Assembly: GCA_964444825.1 (NCBI GenBank)
Contig: CAYUIS010000025.1
Span: 1-45,617, forward strand
Direction of reading: 5' to 3'
Source: CAYUIS01 sp964444825
Lineage (GTDB): Bacteria > Chloroflexota > Anaerolineae > B4-G1
Length of the DNA: 45,617 nt
Shown here: positions 25,401 through 32,648 of the stretch, piece after piece
How positions within the stretch are numbered: position 1 is the stretch's first letter
How the letters are laid out: every line of letters starts with the position of its first letter
Made by a program: the position numbers and the translations under genes
Notes under the pieces: model-generated
Database searches by the model: none
What the model saw: only the letters and a program-made list of their open reading frames with translations
Told to the model about the DNA's origin: nothing

Positions 25401-28400
25401 GCTGGCCGGCACCTCCACGGACCCCACGTCGCAGTTGGCTCCCTGGGGCCGGACCACACCGCGCTGGTCGACGCCGTTGACGGGAGCGGCCGCGCAGATC
25501 CCATTGTCCCCGCCTTCGACCGCCGGGTTCCCGGGCAGAATCAGGTGGGTCGGCGTCTCGCCACCGTTGTCGCTCAGGGATCCCAGCAGCGCCGAGTCGG
25601 GGTCGATCGAGAAGCCCCCACCAACCGGACAACTGGCATCTGAGGCCAGGTTGTTGCTACCGGTTGCGATGCTGCCGGAGCAGTTCTCGCCCGACGTTCC
25701 GGCCGAGTTGCCCGCCACGATAGAGTTGTAGAATCGGACGTTGCCGCTGCTCTGCCGCTGCAGACCACCACCGTAACGTATGGCCGAGTTATCAAAGATC
25801 GTCGTGTTGTAGAAATCCGCCGTGCTAGAGTAGGTGTTAACACCACCTCCGTCGCCGTCCGTACTGACCGTTGTCGAGTTACCGGATACCGTACTGTTGG
25901 CCAGCATCAGGCTGCCATAGTACTGATAGATACCACCACCATCGTCCCCTGTGCGGTTGTTCGCCACCGTGCTCTGGACGAGGGTGAGGCTGCCATAGTA
26001 GCCATAAATGCCACCGCCATCGTCGCTCGCCGAGTTGCTATAGACCGTCGTGTTGCTGATCACCGCCGGTGTGTAGCTCAAGTATAGGCCACCGCCATCG
26101 GCCCCACTGCCATTCGCCGTGTTGCCGCTGATCAGGCTGTTCTCGATCCTGGTCGTGGCCCGATAGATATAGGCGCCACCGCCCTGAAGGTCGGTAGCCT
26201 CGTTGTCGATGATCTCCGTGTTAGAGAGCGAGACCTGGCTGGTGTCGTTACCCGCGTAAACGTAGATAGCACCGCCGTACCGCTCCGAGACGTTGCTGGA
26301 CAGGACGCTATCGGCGATCGCCAGCTCCGTCCCTGTGCCGTACAGGTAGATACCACCACCCTGGGAGTAGTTGTCATCCTCGGTCGTCTCGTTGCCCGTG
26401 AAGACGCTACCGTTGAGAATCCTGATCTGGATATTGTCGTCATACGCATAGATGGCGCCACCCTGCCGACTGGCCACGTTGTTCGAGAACGTGCTGCTAT
26501 CGACGGTCAGGCTCGATCCCGCGCCCCTCAGATGGATACCGCCGCCCGCCCTATCCGCGGAGGGGGCCTGGTTGCCACTAATCGTGCTATTCGTGACCGT
26601 GATCGCGGCTCGAGCAGCATATATGCCGCCACCGTGAACGCGAGTGGCCTCGTTGTCCGAGATGTCGCTATCCGTGATCGAGATGCTGCCCAACCCGGTG
26701 GGACTATCATAGAAGACGGCACCACCGTACTGCTCTGCAGTATTGTCGGAAATGGTGCTGTCGGTGACGACCAAAACATTGCCCGCGCCGACGAGGTAGA
26801 TGCCCCCACCCCGGGCATTGGTGTCGTTGTAAGTTGTCTCGTTCCCGGTGATGACGCTCCCGTCGATGAAGAGACTGGCGCTCACCGAGTCCATATAGAT
26901 GCCGCCACCGCGGTAGCGGGCCGTGTTGCCGCTGATAATCACATCCTCAAACCGCGGCTGAGCGCCGTTGGTGATATAGATACCGCCGCCGTTGCCGGTC
27001 ACGTTGCCACCGGTAAAGGTCATCCCGGAGATGAGGACGTCGTTGGTGATGTCGCTGCCGTCGATATACATCACCCGGTTGCTGGCCGGCGCCTGTACGA
27101 CGACGGTCGCACTGCTCACACCCGTCAGGCTGACCGGCTTGGTCAGGTTCAGGCTCTCGACGTGCAACCCTGCTGGCACGACCACCGTGTCACCTGGATC
27201 GGCGGCGTCGATCATGCACTGAATGGTATCACACACACTCACCGACGCCCCGGCCGCATTGTATCCAATACTCGACTCGATCTCAGCGATATTGTCCACG
27301 CTGCCGCCGAACAGATCGAGGCCCACAATGCCCGTGATCGTGATCACGCCCCCTTCGCCCTGGGCCAGATCCTGCACATCCCACGCGAAAGTCTCGCCCG
27401 GTATGGGGGTGATCGTCGCCCCGCTGTTGGTATAGTCGGGGTCGATCATCCCGGAAGGAATGGTATCGGTGAGCACAATGTCGGTAGCCGTCGACGAGCT
27501 GAGATTGCCAAACTTGACGGTAAAGGTGACGCTCTGCCCCGGAGCCACCGGCCCTGTGGTGAGCGCTGATTTACAGACGTACGTCCCGACACTCGGCCCT
27601 ACCTCATCCAGGCCAATGTCCCACGTGACCCGTTGAGGACGAGATTCGCCATCATAGTCAGTGCTGGCAAACCCGGAACCGGGGTCTGTGCCGGCATCGA
27701 TGAGGGGTGAACACGGGCTGAGATGGTACCGTTGCGCCAGGTCACCGATGCCCAGAAATTTGGGATCGATCTGCAGATCGTGGGCAGGCGCACCTCCGTT
27801 ATAGTTGTTGGGCAAGTTGCCCCATACATCGTTATAGTCGCCGCTGCCACTACTACCGTACACACCGCCGCCAGTGTTGGTGGCCGTGTTACCCACGACG
27901 ATATTGTTGTACACCACGCCGTTGCTCTGGCGGTAGATGCCGCCACCCTGGTTGGCCGTGTTGCCTATGATGGTGTTGTTGATCACGTTGACATTGCCAG
28001 CGCCCACATTGCCGTTGATGTTCACCGCGCCGCCGATGCTGGAGGTCGAGTTGTTGATCATCAGGTTGTTCGAAACGACGAAGGCATTGTTTTCCCAGGA
28101 GTCAATGGCGCCACCTTCACCCCAGGCACTGCCGTTCGCCTGGTTGTTGGCGATCACGTTGCTATCGATGAGGGTCGCCCGGGCGCTGCTGCCAAAGCCA
28201 ATGCCACCACCACCGGCCCATGTGGACGCGGTATTGGTATTGCCGGCGATCAAGCTGTCCCGGATCACGGCCTGCGTCGTACCCAAGACAGCAATACCCC
28301 CACCGGAACCCAGACCGCTGGCGGTGGTCAGGGTATTGGTCGTCACCTCGCAGTACTGGATCAGGGGCGCGCTGCCTCCCCGGATCACGATGCCGCCACC

Positions 28401-29084
28401 ACCCCCGGAGCTGTTCACAGCCCTGGTCTGGTTATCATAGATCTGGCTGTTGAGTATCTGGGATGACCCGGCTTGAATGTCAACGCCGCCACCGTAGGCC
28501 TCGGCGCCACTGCCGGTGCCCCACGCGACGCTGCTGTGGATATCCGTGTACTCTATCAAGTGATCCCCTGCCAGTATCAGCAGCCCTGCCCCGTAGGCGT
28601 CCTGGCCTGACGCTGGCGCGTGCCGGTTGTAACGCAGCACACTGTGAGCGATCGTGACCTGGTTTGTGGTATTCAGGGTAAGAGCGTGCTGGGCATACTC
28701 GACCGTCACCTGGTCGAGCGTGCCGCTGCTCCCTGGTCCGTAGGTGATACCCTGCCACGCGCCCGGCGTCGCCGAGGCAGACGTAAACACGGCAGGGCCA
28801 TCACTGTGCATATCGCCGTTGATGGTAAAGCCAACTCCATCCGCGACGACAACGGTGGTGTTTGGGGCGACGGTGATGACGACCCCACTTTGGATGGTCA
28901 CATCTGCCGTGGCCGTGATCGTCCCGGGTCCCCAGGTCCCGTGCACATCCTGGTCAGAGTCGATAGTACTTCCGTCCGGTTGATCATCGGCCAGAACAGC
29001 ACTTGGCCTGGCCACAAATACCAGTACCAGGCTTAGAGCTATTGCACCCACCAATACAACCGTTGATCGAACAAGCTTTGACAT
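19482..29084 (-). CDS. Giant secreted surface protein (3200 aa): two beta-helices, DUF11-like repeats, CARDB-like C-terminus
   Basis: The start is ATG 29084, five bases after AGGAGG. A signal peptide (1-32, ending SAVLA) is followed by beta-helix 1 (about 50-455) with GGGI rungs and an end block SPCSPLIDAG. A DUF11-like domain comes next (about 497-610), then beta-helix 2 (about 615-1190) closing with DQRGVVRPQGANCDVGS, the choice-of-anchor Q pattern. Another DUF11 domain (1227-1350) precedes five type A repeats (1357-1900), eight near-identical 113-aa type B repeats (1901-2800), two diverged units (2800-3008), the motif YVYLPLMVRS (about 3013), and a CARDB-like end domain. No LPXTG, membrane helix or lipobox is visible, so the anchoring mode is unknown. 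Each type B repeat has two Cys, probably one disulfide. An adhesin or extracellular matrix role is likely, but the ligand is unknown. Confidence 0.85.
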   Translation of the reverse strand: MSKLVRSTVVLVGAIALSLVLVFVARPSAVLADDQPDGSTIDSDQDVHGTWGPGTITATADVTIQSGVVITVAPNTTVVVADGVGFTINGDMHSDGPAVFTSASATPGAWQGITYGPGSSGTLDQVTVEYAQHALTLNTTNQVTIAHSVLRYNRHAPASGQDAYGAGLLILAGDHLIEYTDIHSSVAWGTGSGAEAYGGGVDIQAGSSQILNSQIYDNQTRAVNSSGGGGGIVIRGGSAPLIQYCEVTTNTLTTASGLGSGGGIAVLGTTQAVIRDSLIAGNTNTASTWAGGGGIGFGSSARATLIDSNVIANNQANGSAWGEGGAIDSWENNAFVVSNNLMINNSTSSIGGAVNINGNVGAGNVNVINNTIIGNTANQGGGIYRQSNGVVYNNIVVGNTATNTGGGVYGSSGSGDYNDVWGNLPNNYNGGAPAHDLQIDPKFLGIGDLAQRYHLSPCSPLIDAGTDPGSGFASTDYDGESRPQRVTWDIGLDEVGPSVGTYVCKSALTTGPVAPGQSVTFTVKFGNLSSSTATDIVLTDTIPSGMIDPDYTNSGATITPIPGETFAWDVQDLAQGEGGVITITGIVGLDLFGGSVDNIAEIESSIGYNAAGASVSVCDTIQCMIDAADPGDTVVVPAGLHVESLNLTKPVSLTGVSSATVVVQAPASNRVMYIDGSDITNDVLISGMTFTGGNVTGNGGGIYITNGAQPRFEDVIISGNTARYRGGGIYMDSVSASLFIDGSVITGNETTYNDTNARGGGIYLVGAGNVLVVTDSTISDNTAEQYGGAVFYDSPTGLGSISITDSDISDNEATRVHGGGIYAARAAITVTNSTISGNQAPSADRAGGGIHLRGAGSSLTVDSSTFSNNVASRQGGAIYAYDDNIQIRILNGSVFTGNETTEDDNYSQGGGIYLYGTGTELAIADSVLSSNVSERYGGAIYVYAGNDTSQVSLSNTEIIDNEATDLQGGGAYIYRATTRIENSLISGNTANGSGADGGGLYLSYTPAVISNTTVYSNSASDDGGGIYGYYGSLTLVQSTVANNRTGDDGGGIYQYYGSLMLANSTVSGNSTTVSTDGDGGGVNTYSSTADFYNTTIFDNSAIRYGGGLQRQSSGNVRFYNSIVAGNSAGTSGENCSGSIATGSNNLASDASCPVGGGFSIDPDSALLGSLSDNGGETPTHLILPGNPAVEGGDNGICAAAPVNGVDQRGVVRPQGANCDVGSVEVPASLVVTKSGSNEDGDPLRPGETILYTILLSNSSALANTGVVVTDTFPAHTTYVPDSLNITPPSAGGTPGTQPVLVEDLTVDADSEVVVTYEVSVSIPLTDGVVIENTAIASSVEVPYPASSTVSDTVVATPAVKVVKEGWDVADVGDTVVYTFTVTNVGDTLLHNLAVDDDVAGLATLVSGDDGDGWLDLTEAWVYRATYTIQPTDPDPVDNTVTVTAFDAVGTETSDSDDHSTAIVYNPVLSIAKDGPDTADVGDLVRYTFTVSHDPSSDGSPISSVAVDDTIASAATYDSGDDGDSLLEMGESWIYTADYTIQPTDPDPLVNGATVAGRDPEGDDVSAQASHSLDVEYAPALSIEKLGQSSADVGETVLFFFLVGNDTTNGDGSPISNVTVTDDVAGLATLIGSDTVLEGGEVWIYMATYTIQATDPSPLVNVGTVEGVDRDGDLVSNTADHTTTLRDYEPALSIIKDGPESAPMGATVVYSFTVTNDDVNGDGAPVGSLTVSDDVAGAATYVEGDDGDGYLSVGESWTYTASYTIRLSDPSPLVNTGTVEGQDPEGDTVTASGEHSTIIDYIPGIEISKTPDTQTTAQGADATFTITISNTGDSPLEVEVTDPQSPACSRVIGTLVAGEDYEYTCSATGVTGDFVNSATAVGSPPTGDDVTAMDTAIVDVLPTVALAKSADPSRVNEPGGTVTFTVRVENTSEEAVTLNSLVDDPHGDLNGQGTCSVPQTIAVGEAYECEFSVLITGDVGDSETDTVTASVSDDEANTVDAADSATVDIVNVPPPVMLVKIADPTEVAEPGGDVTFTVRVENVSVADSLTIDSLVDDVHSDLGTCTVPQTIAMGEAYECTFSAFVGGDVGDSETDTVTASGSDDDGNDISISDSATVDVVDAPSSIMVTKTADPAEVAEPGGDVTFTVRVENTSAVDSVTIDSLVDDTYGDLNSQGTCAVPQTIPAGGSYECAFSAFIAGEAGDSETDVVTASGTDDDTNPVSAQGSVTVDVIDVPSSIVVTKTADPAEVAEPGGHVTFTVRVDNTSAVDSVTIESLTDDVHGNLEGRGTCAVLQTIAAGGFYECEFGTFVGGNAGESETDTVTASGTDDDANPVSAFGSAAVDITDVPSSLAVSASAAPPLVAEPGANVIVIVELENTSAVDIVTVDSLADDLLGDLNGQGSCSLPRVIAPGASYECHYSAFVGGNAGDSVTDNVAASGSDDDGQPVSAQGEATVIVTDRSSSIRVSKTPDPTSVPETGDTVTFTVRVENTSAADSVTIDSLVDDTYGDLDGQGTCAVPQTIAAGEAYECEFGGFVSGDAGESAIDVITASGVDDDGNAISASAEASVTITDVPSSLSVIKTADPSEVAEPGRDVTFTVRIENTSAVDSVTVKSLVDDVHGDLDEEGTCSVPQTIAAGEFYECTFSAFVGGDVGESEMDTVTASGTDDDDQPVSAQGSVTVSVVDSPGSIAVIKSADPSSVPEPGGDVVFTVRIENTSAADSVTVESLVDDLRGDLNGQGTCAVPQTIPAGAWYECQFSALVSGSPGDSETDVVTVSGTDSDGADVEGQGSATVMIEDVLPTILVTAAADPLVIRSGDLVDFAIQVHNTSVEPITVTSISDSIQGDLSSECALPASVADGDFFECIVSHAINFDHTNIVSATVADDEGNVVSGSAEAPVDVIGPAVRITGHASADTAELGEAITYTCQVENVGDVTLADIVATDNRLGSVSLISTTLEPGEITVGNVVYEVVEADLPGPLVYTVTVTAKPPVGEEVSDTDTVVVNLVQPAPPMRYVYLPLMVRSLAPIEYMAPDLVVDSISLTTDNVEIVIKNQGYAPVVHTFWVDLYIDPDPVPTGVNQTWEKLCDEGIVWGVLGLDGDLPLAPGDAITLTLNDAYYCVPGAVCNFSGSFREGSQIYVQVDSADERTDYGAVLETHEMAGEAYNNISGPVTPGAADLEPPTQLSAGERRTVTAHNLPPR
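20685..23384 (-). repeat. Eight tandem 339-bp coding repeats (type B)
   Basis: Eight consecutive units encode 113-aa domains (the first is 112 and the second 110 residues). Each runs from a KTADPAEVAEPGG-like start through VTFTVRVENTS, a DSLVDD block, GTCAVPQTI, YEC and TDTVTASG to a DVP linker. Two Cys per unit sit about 15 residues apart. Some stretches of about 70 bases in units 3 and 6 are nearly identical, more than neighbouring units share, which suggests exchange between units. Short-read assembly may have collapsed copies. Confidence 0.85.
23385..25016 (-). repeat. Five tandem type A Ig-like repeats
   Basis: Five units of about 95-115 codons share DVGDTVVYTFTVTN-like starts, GDDGDG, ESWIYTADYTIQPTDP and a short HST linker. 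They resemble the type B units in size and fold pattern but lack the Cys pair, except the last, which has one. They form the stalk between beta-helix 2 and the type B array. Confidence 0.7.
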
Positions 29085-29599
29085 TACGTCCTCCTGAATC
29101 TCGTCATTGAGTGCCCTGTCCCCTCGCAGACCAACATAAACCGTTGGCAGCATACTTGTCCCGGTATGCTGACCATAGTATAAGGCCTACTGGTAGAAAG
29201 CGGGTCAACGCTCGGTAAAGAAAGGTTTTAAGAAATGGAGAGCCCATCGAGGAGGGTTTTAAGAAATGGCAAACCCACGGAACTATCGCAGGACTATGCG
29301 CCGCCAAGATATGGGCAATCTGGGACCGTGATCTCCACTGATCTCAAGGTCGAGCCTACACCAGTTGAGAGGTGATACACAGGATCAACAGAGGAGGGTA
29401 CGAGAAGCCGATCATCAGCCAAGCCATAGGAATCCGACGCGTCAATGCCTGGGAGAGAATACAGCAGTTGGAGCCACTGGCCCGCGAGAATCTGACCGGC
29501 CGTCAATGGGCCAGAAGAGCGGAACTTCGTTGTCCGGCAGAGAGTGCAGATTGCGAAACCCTTTGGGTTGAGCTCAGGTCGAAAGCTCAGGGCAAGGCC
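29085..29599. other. Intergenic region upstream of the giant gene
   Basis: This 515-base stretch carries the candidate promoter and repeats described separately (29148-29269). Between 29270 and 29599 I see no gene I trust: short open frames on either strand have no ribosome binding site or recognisable domain. A 6-bp inverted repeat (TGAGCT/AGCTCA, 29569-29589) lies just after the macrodomain gene end on the minus strand, without a T tract. Confidence 0.6.
29148..29269 (-). promoter_or_regulatory. Candidate promoter, hairpin and activator sites of the giant gene
   Basis: On the minus strand: two identical 15-bp direct repeats (GGTTTTAAGAAATGG on the plus strand, at 29224-29238 and 29255-29269) offset by 31 bp, then TTGACC (29203-29208), a 20-nt spacer, TATACT (29177-29182), and a perfect 8-bp inverted repeat CAGCATAC/GTATGCTG (29148-29171) at the expected transcript start. 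The start codon is 64 nt further. The overlong spacer suggests activator-dependent transcription. Confidence 0.5.
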
Positions 29600-30142
29600 C
29601 TATTCCACCAGCGCCGCCAGCTCCCGAGCGAATATGTCGAACGCTGGCTGACCGTAGAGGCAAAGGACGACGCGCCGGATCCCCGTCTCCTCCTCCAGGT
29701 ACTCGATCGCCGCCCGCAGCATCACTGGCGCGGCCTCCTCCATCGGGTAACCAAAGATGCCGGTGCTGATTGAGGGCAGCGCCACGCTCCGCAGATCGTG
29801 GTCGTCGGCCATCTGCAGCGAGGCGCGGACCGCCGATGCCAGCAACTCGGCCGACCGGGGCTTGCCGTCATAGATCGGTCCCACGGCGTGAATCACGTAG
29901 CGGGCCTTCAGGTCGCCACCGGAGGTGATGCCAGCGCTGCCGGTGCGCACCAACCCGTGCTGGCGCACCCACTCATTGCTCTCCCGTTGGATGGCCGGGC
30001 CGCCTTTGCTGGAGACCAGGCCCGCCACACCGCCGCCGTGGGTCAAACCCTGGTTGGCAGGATTGACGATGGCGTCGGTATCCATCTCCGTGATGTCTCC
30101 CTCGACCAGCTTTAGGATGGTGCGGTTGATCTGGACGTGCAT
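29600..30142 (-). CDS. Macrodomain ADP-ribose hydrolase (MacroD-type)
   Basis: A single 180-aa macrodomain. The ADP-ribose-binding first loop is VNPANQGLTHGGGVAG (about residues 27-42), and the diphosphate loop is SISTGIFGYPMEEAA (about 125-139). MacroD-type enzymes remove ADP-ribose from proteins or nucleic acids and hydrolyse O-acetyl-ADP-ribose. The residues usually needed (Asn and the Gly-rich loop) are present, so it should be active in the cytoplasm. AGGAGG lies four bases before the ATG. It follows truD by 51 nt on the same strand and is likely cotranscribed with it, giving a small nucleotide/RNA maintenance unit. No ADP-ribosyltransferase or toxin partner was found nearby. Confidence 0.9.
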   Translation of the reverse strand: MHVQINRTILKLVEGDITEMDTDAIVNPANQGLTHGGGVAGLVSSKGGPAIQRESNEWVRQHGLVRTGSAGITSGGDLKARYVIHAVGPIYDGKPRSAELLASAVRASLQMADDHDLRSVALPSISTGIFGYPMEEAAPVMLRAAIEYLEEETGIRRVVLCLYGQPAFDIFARELAALVE

Positions 30143-30193
30143 CCTACCTCCTGATAAACGTGTAAATGTCGTGCACAGCGTCTCGTGCGACCC

Positions 30194-31366
30194 TCAAAGC
30201 ACCAGGGCCTTGATCACCAGAGTCGCATAGCTGCCCCGCGGCAGCAAGAAATCCAGGGTCAGCTTTGCCCGGTTGTTGTAGCGCTCGTCAGGTTCGGGCC
30301 CAGACGCGCTGAGGTCCTCAGGGAACAACAGCAGGGTCCGCTCTCCCTTTGCCAAATAGGCCTGTTTTAGGATCCGCGCCTTGAGGTTGTTCAGAGCCAA
30401 CCCTTCCCCCTCCACAACCTGCGTGACAGCTTTAACCAGTCCCGGCTCGCCATACGCGGCGCGATGGTTGGGCAGCGGAATGACCGTCTCCCGATCCCAA
30501 TCCCGGGGCAACTCGTGGTATACGGGCAGCCGTTCTCCCGCAATCTCGACGTATAGCGACTCCCCGGCTCCACCCAGGCGGGCCTCCAGATAACGGGCCG
30601 CGATGCGGTTCCACAGCAGTGACTGATACGCCGCCAGATAGAGGCTCAGCAGCCGCCGTGTGATCAGGTTCAGCGCCTTACGATACTCGGTGTCGGTCGG
30701 CTGCGGGTGATCCCGCAGGTAGGTGAGGACCGAGCGATAGTTCGAGGGTCGGGGCGCCGCCCCAAACATCGCTTCCCAGTCGCCCCAATGTTGAGCGGCA
30801 AAGGCCTTGAACTTGCGCACCCGGCCCGGGTCACCGACAAAAGGCTGTGTCAGGTAGGCCCGCAGCGCGCCCTCGGCATCGCGGCACAGGATACGCTTGC
30901 CGATGTGGTCCTCGCCCGGCGCCAGGGAGCCAAAGCGCTGCTGGTCGAAATAGTTGGGCAGGCCAAAGCGAGACACCTCCAACAGTCGCTCCTGGATGTG
31001 AGCCACCTCCTGGTCGGATAGGTCTCGCAACACAAGGGTGAACCGATTGCCACTCACGTCGGCGGGCGACAGGGGGTGCAGGCTGCGGCCCAGGAACTCG
31101 GCCCGGAACCCCTTGCCGCTCAAGTGGGCCGGACCGGTGCCGCGCACGGTGGCGTGCTGCACCACGACCGCCTCCTTGTCCTTCAGGGCCGGGAAAACCA
31201 CGTCCGATTGCGGCACCCCCATAGCGCGCGCTATCTGGATCTGCACGCCCATGGTCGTCACCCCACGCTTGTGCACCCGGTAGACGGAAAAGGGCCCGCG
31301 AGGCAGCAGAGACAGCCGGATCTGTTCTTCCACGCAAAAGTCCTCAGGTTGTACCTTAAAACGCAT
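30194..31366 (-). CDS. truD: tRNA pseudouridine(13) synthase TruD
   Basis: TruD isomerises uridine 13 in certain tRNAs. The 390-aa protein starts with KVQPEDFCVEEQ; the catalytic Asp is residue 63 in ALKDKEAVVV, and the family block NYFDQQRFGS follows near residue 140. The C-terminal half holds the TruD-specific insertion and ends with a YNNRAKLTLDFLLPRGSYAT block. There is no strong ribosome binding site before the ATG, but a consensus promoter stands 45 bases upstream. The macrodomain gene follows it. The length is as expected for the family, and no key residue is missing. Confidence 0.92.
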   Translation of the reverse strand: MRFKVQPEDFCVEEQIRLSLLPRGPFSVYRVHKRGVTTMGVQIQIARAMGVPQSDVVFPALKDKEAVVVQHATVRGTGPAHLSGKGFRAEFLGRSLHPLSPADVSGNRFTLVLRDLSDQEVAHIQERLLEVSRFGLPNYFDQQRFGSLAPGEDHIGKRILCRDAEGALRAYLTQPFVGDPGRVRKFKAFAAQHWGDWEAMFGAAPRPSNYRSVLTYLRDHPQPTDTEYRKALNLITRRLLSLYLAAYQSLLWNRIAARYLEARLGGAGESLYVEIAGERLPVYHELPRDWDRETVIPLPNHRAAYGEPGLVKAVTQVVEGEGLALNNLKARILKQAYLAKGERTLLLFPEDLSASGPEPDERYNNRAKLTLDFLLPRGSYATLVIKALVL

Positions 31367-31410
31367 CTTCAGATCGGCGGACAGGTCGATACCCTTGGCA
31401 ATTGATCGTT

Positions 31411-31439
31411 AGTATAAGGCCAAAGCAGCCCGCTGTCAA
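31411..31439 (-). promoter_or_regulatory. truD: Sigma70-type promoter of truD
   Basis: TTGACA, 17-nt spacer, TATACT on the minus strand. The 12 bp around its -10 box (TAGTATAAGGCC, plus strand) also occur at the giant-gene promoter (29176-29187). Confidence 0.75.
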
Positions 31440-31491
31440 TGTGTCGTTAATCATTCTCTAACACATATCTCACGCTTCTCTAACGCCCTCA

Positions 31492-31500
31492 TGGTATAAT
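31492..31500 (+). promoter_or_regulatory. Extended -10 promoter of the site-2 protease gene
   Basis: TGG TATAAT is a perfect extended -10 element; no good -35 box is visible. The predicted start near 31507 gives a short leader with GGAGG at 31512-31516. Confidence 0.6.
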
Positions 31501-31526
31501 TCAAGCACATCGGAGGTTTCGTGAAT

Positions 31527-32648
31527 ATGAAGTGGTCATTTCCAATCGCAACGGTGAAAGGAATAAAGATCCAAGTCCACGCGACGTTCGCCCTGGTGCT
31601 GGTCTGGGCGGCCATGTCCTGGGGTATAAATCGCGGCCTGGGATTGACGGGCGCTCTCTACGGCGTCGCGTTTATCAGCCTGCTGTTTCTGTGCGTGACG
31701 CTGCACGAACTGGGGCACAGCCTTGTCGCAATACATCACGGACTGAGAGTACGGGATATCACCCTCCTGCCGATCGGCGGTGTAGCCCGGCTGGAAGGTG
31801 AGCTGGAGCGTCCTATCCAAGAGTTCTGGGTGGCCATCGCCGGGCCAGCCGTCAACCTGGTGATCGCGGCCGTGCTGGGCGCGGTCGTGGTGCCCCTGCT
31901 GGGGTGGCGCGCCCTCGGCGGCCTGAGCCTGGTGCTGGACAGCCTGAACACGCTCGGCCCGGAAAAGCTACTGGCCGATTTGCTGACCGCCAACCTGGGC
32001 CTGGCACTCTTTAACCTCCTGCCCGCCTTCCCGATGGATGGGGGAAGGGTCTTGCGGGCGCTGTTGGCATCCCGCATCGGTAAACTGAACGCCACCCGCA
32101 TCGCGATGCGCGTCGGCCAGGGCTTGGCTGTGATCCTGGGCCTGATCGGTATCACAACCGGAGCGTTGAACCTGGCTTTGATCGCTATGTTCATCTTCTC
32201 CGGGGCGAACCAGGAATGGATGGGGACACAAGTGCAGGAAGCGCTAAAGCGCGTGCCGGCCTCGGCCGCCCTGGTGAGCGGGGGCGTCACCACCTCACCG
32301 GACGCGCCACTTGGGCAGGCCATCAACACCACGCTGCGCACGGGGCAGGCCGACTTTGCCGTGTTCGACGGGGGCTACTTGGTGGGTGTGCTCACCCGCC
32401 AGGATGTCGCCGACGGGTTTCAGCGTTACGGGGCCAACGTGCCGATCCGGCGTGTGATGCAGACCGACTTTCCCGTGGCCCAGGCCGGTGACACCCTTCT
32501 GGCCCTCCAGCACAAGATGGAAAGCAGCGGCACGTCCGTCATCTCGATCATCGACGGCACACGTTTCCTGGGCCTGGCGACACTGGAGAGTGTACAAAAC
32601 ACCCTGCGGCGCGTGCTCTCGCGCCGAAGCCAGTTCGGTAAGGCGTAG
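31527..32648 (+). CDS. Site-2-type intramembrane metalloprotease (M50) with CBS domains
   Basis: A zinc metalloprotease of the M50 family embedded in the membrane. The first motif, HELGH, is near residue 58, and the second, NLLPAFPMDGGRVLRA, carries the third zinc ligand. Five to six helices lie in residues 8-240. The C-terminal part has a CBS pair (about 245-365), which usually senses adenine nucleotides. Such enzymes cut single-pass membrane proteins such as anti-sigma factors; the substrate here is unknown. ATG 31527 (ten bases after GGAGG) is preferred; GTG 31521, four bases after GGAGG, is an alternative two codons longer. It is divergent from truD and abuts the end of the DUF4230 gene with no spacer. 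Confidence 0.9.
   Translation: MKWSFPIATVKGIKIQVHATFALVLVWAAMSWGINRGLGLTGALYGVAFISLLFLCVTLHELGHSLVAIHHGLRVRDITLLPIGGVARLEGELERPIQEFWVAIAGPAVNLVIAAVLGAVVVPLLGWRALGGLSLVLDSLNTLGPEKLLADLLTANLGLALFNLLPAFPMDGGRVLRALLASRIGKLNATRIAMRVGQGLAVILGLIGITTGALNLALIAMFIFSGANQEWMGTQVQEALKRVPASAALVSGGVTTSPDAPLGQAINTTLRTGQADFAVFDGGYLVGVLTRQDVADGFQRYGANVPIRRVMQTDFPVAQAGDTLLALQHKMESSGTSVISIIDGTRFLGLATLESVQNTLRRVLSRRSQFGKA

Noticed and set aside
29085..29153. Upstream start for the giant protein (23 codons longer)
   Set aside because: It would put a soluble stretch before the signal peptide and has no ribosome binding site; ATG 29084 has AGGAGG five bases upstream.
29372..29773. Plus-strand 133-codon frame in the region before the macrodomain gene
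   Set aside because: Its 3' part is antisense to the macrodomain gene, and it has no domain I recognise and no ribosome binding site.
29600..31366. Macrodomain with truD as a toxin-antitoxin or phage-defence pair
   Set aside because: No ADP-ribosyltransferase or other effector is near; both look like housekeeping enzymes.
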